Shown in pieces: positions 40,673 to 42,552 of a DNA stretch of 42,552 bases; position 1 is the first letter of the stretch, and each line of letters starts with the position of its first letter. The stretch covers positions 1-42,552 of the forward strand of contig JADHZB010000646.1 in the NCBI GenBank assembly GCA_015657535.1. The letters run 5' to 3'. The position numbers and the translations under genes are program-made. Source of the DNA: Nephromyces sp. MM_2019 (lineage: Eukaryota; Apicomplexa; Aconoidasida; Nephromycida). Below the pieces are notes generated by a model. The model was not told the origin of the DNA. It made no database searches and worked only from the letters and a program-made list of their open reading frames with translations.

Positions 40673-41080
40673 GGAGGAAGACGAAGGCCTTTATCAGCTG
40701 AAAAATTAGAGATATTTTTCAACTTTTTTTTCATAAACGCTAAGCCCCTTTATTCAAATCACAACCCTTATTTTCTTTTTCCATCATTTTAGCGTACGGT
40801 GCGAAAAAGGCCGAATCATGCTCTATGCTTTTTTCAAGGTTGATGTTGTGTTTATAAGGCCCCTACTACTCCGGAAACATATTTTCTCGTGAATTGCGGC
40901 TTCAAGCAAAATCTTTCCTAGTCTTCTCAAAGCTTGAATCTAATGTATAATCGAATCTTTTTTCTCTAATAGAAGCACATTTTACACAGTCAAATCAGTA
41001 GATGAATTCTTTAGGTTTCCTGCATCATCTCTAGTAGTTCATATCAAACTTCTCTGGAATAAGAAAAATCAGCCTATCAG
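40673..41080. promoter_or_regulatory. Shared upstream region of a divergent gene pair
   Basis: It lies between ATG 40672 (minus) and ATG 41081 (plus). It has pyrimidine-rich stretches and TTTTCTTTTTCCATCATTTTAG at 40770-40791, which could be the acceptor of a 5'-UTR intron on the plus side. No core promoter element is recognised. The call is positional inference. Confidence 0.35.
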
Positions 41081-42552
41081 ATGTCTATATTTGCAGAGAC
41101 ACAGACGCTCCTAATGGGGCACAGGCACCCCGCGATACCTACTACGACTGCTCATTGGGCAGAGCAGATGGAGAGCGGTGGGGCTCGAGTTGAAGATGTT
41201 CTCAACCGGTTTAAGTGTACCTATCCAACCCTTTTCTTCGCTGCTGGTCTGCTGACAGTACTAGGCGCTTCCCTTTCTCTATTAGGATCCCTGTTCATGT
41301 TTCAACTGGCAAACGTGGTTGTCGACTGTTTTCTTATGTAAGGGAGGACTGAGAGTTTCAGTTTAATCCAAGGCTTTGGGTGCACGGAAATTGTTCTATA
41401 TATATTAGAGATTGCGTGTAAAATGAGCTGTAGCTAGCTTATTGTATTTCTGCAAAGCTATTCATTACAGTTCCAGCCTTTACTACTCCCTGGTTAGGCA
41501 ACCTAAATTTGTGTGCTGGCATGATGAAGCGTAGAAAATGCTGTAAACTTGACGAGGCAAAATCTGTATATTTCAGCTGGTTTTTTAGCATTTTCTCGAT
41601 TAGATATATCTTCAGCCTTTTTTCTACTTAAGTCAGTTAAAGCTGGTCTTTCCACACACCCTGAAGGGTATAAGATGGTTTTTTTCACTCACCACCTTTT
41701 GAAAAATGCGATTCTACCACTTTAAGGAAATAAATCATATCATCTTATTAGTATGTTATACTTGTTAGGCCAAAAATAAATTAATATAATATATGAGCTT
41801 AGTGCTAGATTGGAATTCATTCCTTTGCAATGACTGAAACGCAAAGGCAACATCCCCAAGTTGATTTTTAATTATCACTCGCTCTCTCCTTCGCTGTTGA
41901 TATTTGCAGCATTTTCGGGATTGCTATGATGCTGTTAGATATTCCTGGAAACCCACGTTGGGCTTCAAGATACCGATCAATTTTGAGGAAGTATGCCCGC
42001 TTCTTGACTCGAATGACGGGAAAAGGGCTTTGGTTCTTGTTCCTGGGTAATAACTTCTCACTCGAATAGTACTCCTTTGACAGAAGAATAAAAGTATTAT
42101 TGCAACAGTTCTACGAAGAATTGCTTATATAATAAGACAATAATGCATACACCAATTCAGCAAATTCCAGTCATTATGCACCGAAACGCTAATCCAATGT
42201 GCGCTGCTACATATAAACGAATATCTTCTAAGAATTTTGAGTGAAAATAAATGGCTTAAATACAAAAAATGAGATGTATATATAATGCTAGATGGACTAA
42301 TGCTAGGTGTTGTGATGCTAGGTGTTGTGATGGTATGTGTTATGATGGTAGGTGTTATCATCCTAGGTGTTGTGATGGTAGGTGTTATGATGCTAGTTGT
42401 TATGATGCTAGGTGTTGTGATGCTAGGTGTTATGATGGTATGTGTTATGATGCTAGTTGTTATGATGCTAGTTATTATGATGCTAGGTGTTGTGATGCTA
42501 GGTGTTATGACGGTAGGTGTTATGCTGCTAGGTGTTGTGATGGTATGTGTTA
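41081..42552 (+). CDS. COPI-associated-type four-helix membrane protein, 3' end outside window
   Basis: Exon 1 (41081-41337) encodes a polar N-terminus, then a first hydrophobic helix (TLFFAAGLLTVLGASLSLLG) and the start of a second, with donor AT|GTAAGG. Exon 2 (41910-42046) follows GATATTTGCAG in phase and encodes the rest of helix 2 plus IFGIAMMLLDIPGNPRW, a basic segment (RYRSILRKYARFLTRMTGKG) and LWFLFLG, ending G|GTAATA. The gene then continues past the window. The LLD-x-P, basic linker and R-x-x-GKGLWFLFLG arrangement is the hallmark of the COPI-associated protein family (yeast Tvp15-type, late-Golgi/COPI membranes; established for the family). The start is uncertain: ATATTTGCAG at 41087-41096 could be an acceptor, which would make the ATG at 41081 intronic. 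Introns: 572 nt and more than 500 nt. Confidence 0.75.
42314..42552. repeat. 15-bp minisatellite, 16 copies, running off the window end
   Basis: Unit GATGCTAGGTGTTGT with variants at positions 4-5 (CT/GT), 8 (G/T) and 14 (G/A). It starts at 42314 in the second intron of the COPI-associated gene and is cut by the window edge. Variant order suggests repeated blocks of two to four units. Confidence 0.95.

Noticed and set aside
1..42552. Telomere repeats, rRNA, spliceosomal snRNA genes, or a defence or biosynthetic gene cluster
   Set aside because: I looked for TTAGGG-type arrays, conserved rRNA and U2/U6 stretches and grouped enzyme motifs, and saw none.

Overview
This is nuclear DNA from a microbial eukaryote. 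The sequence shows spliceosomal introns (GT...AG, often with a pyrimidine-rich 3' end), split genes, no bacterial-style operons, and many simple-sequence and minisatellite tracts. I cannot name the lineage. Only two genes belong to families I recognise by reading: WDR70 (nuclear WD40 protein) at 31419-33972 and a COPI-associated-type membrane protein at 41081 to beyond the window edge. A third, at 25512-24809, is a tiny Lys/Ala-rich histone-H1-tail-like protein. All other genes are open exons joined at splice sites whose reading phase agrees; I do not recognise their products.

Left part (1-23.0 kb). Coding is sparse and CA/TG-rich simple sequence is heavy. The best gene is a 12-exon model (15252-21649, +, 356 aa) with 11 phase-consistent junctions, long TG-rich introns and no recognised domain. 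Weaker candidates lie at 3.5-3.8, 10.0-11.2, 12.2-12.8 and 13.6-14.1 kb. The rest is low-complexity sequence with many private tandem arrays.

Right part (23.0-42.5 kb). CA/TG tracts nearly vanish and small genes with short introns (about 40-180 nt) are packed on both strands. Candidates are 22046-22755 (-), 23691-24733 (+), H1-like 24809-25512 (-), 26043-26509 (+), 27867-28354 (+), a terminal exon at 29111-29317 (+), 29769-31030 (-), WDR70 (+), 35505-36318 (-), 36535-36772 (+), 37537-38025 (+), 38261-38527 (-), 39019-39481 (-), 39695-40672 (-), and the COPI-associated gene (+). Several form divergent pairs (31030/31419 and 40672/41081) or convergent pairs (24733/24809).

The recognised genes are housekeeping functions (chromatin or DNA repair, Golgi membrane traffic) with no sign of a shared pathway. 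I see no defence system, biosynthetic cluster, CRISPR array, rRNA, tRNA or intact transposon. What deserves a second look is the set of unrecognised multi-exon genes, the strand-biased TG-rich introns, tandem duplications lying across splice sites, and the habit of each spacer to carry its own unrelated minisatellite. Gene models were built by hand without homology search or transcripts, so exon borders of the unrecognised genes are provisional.
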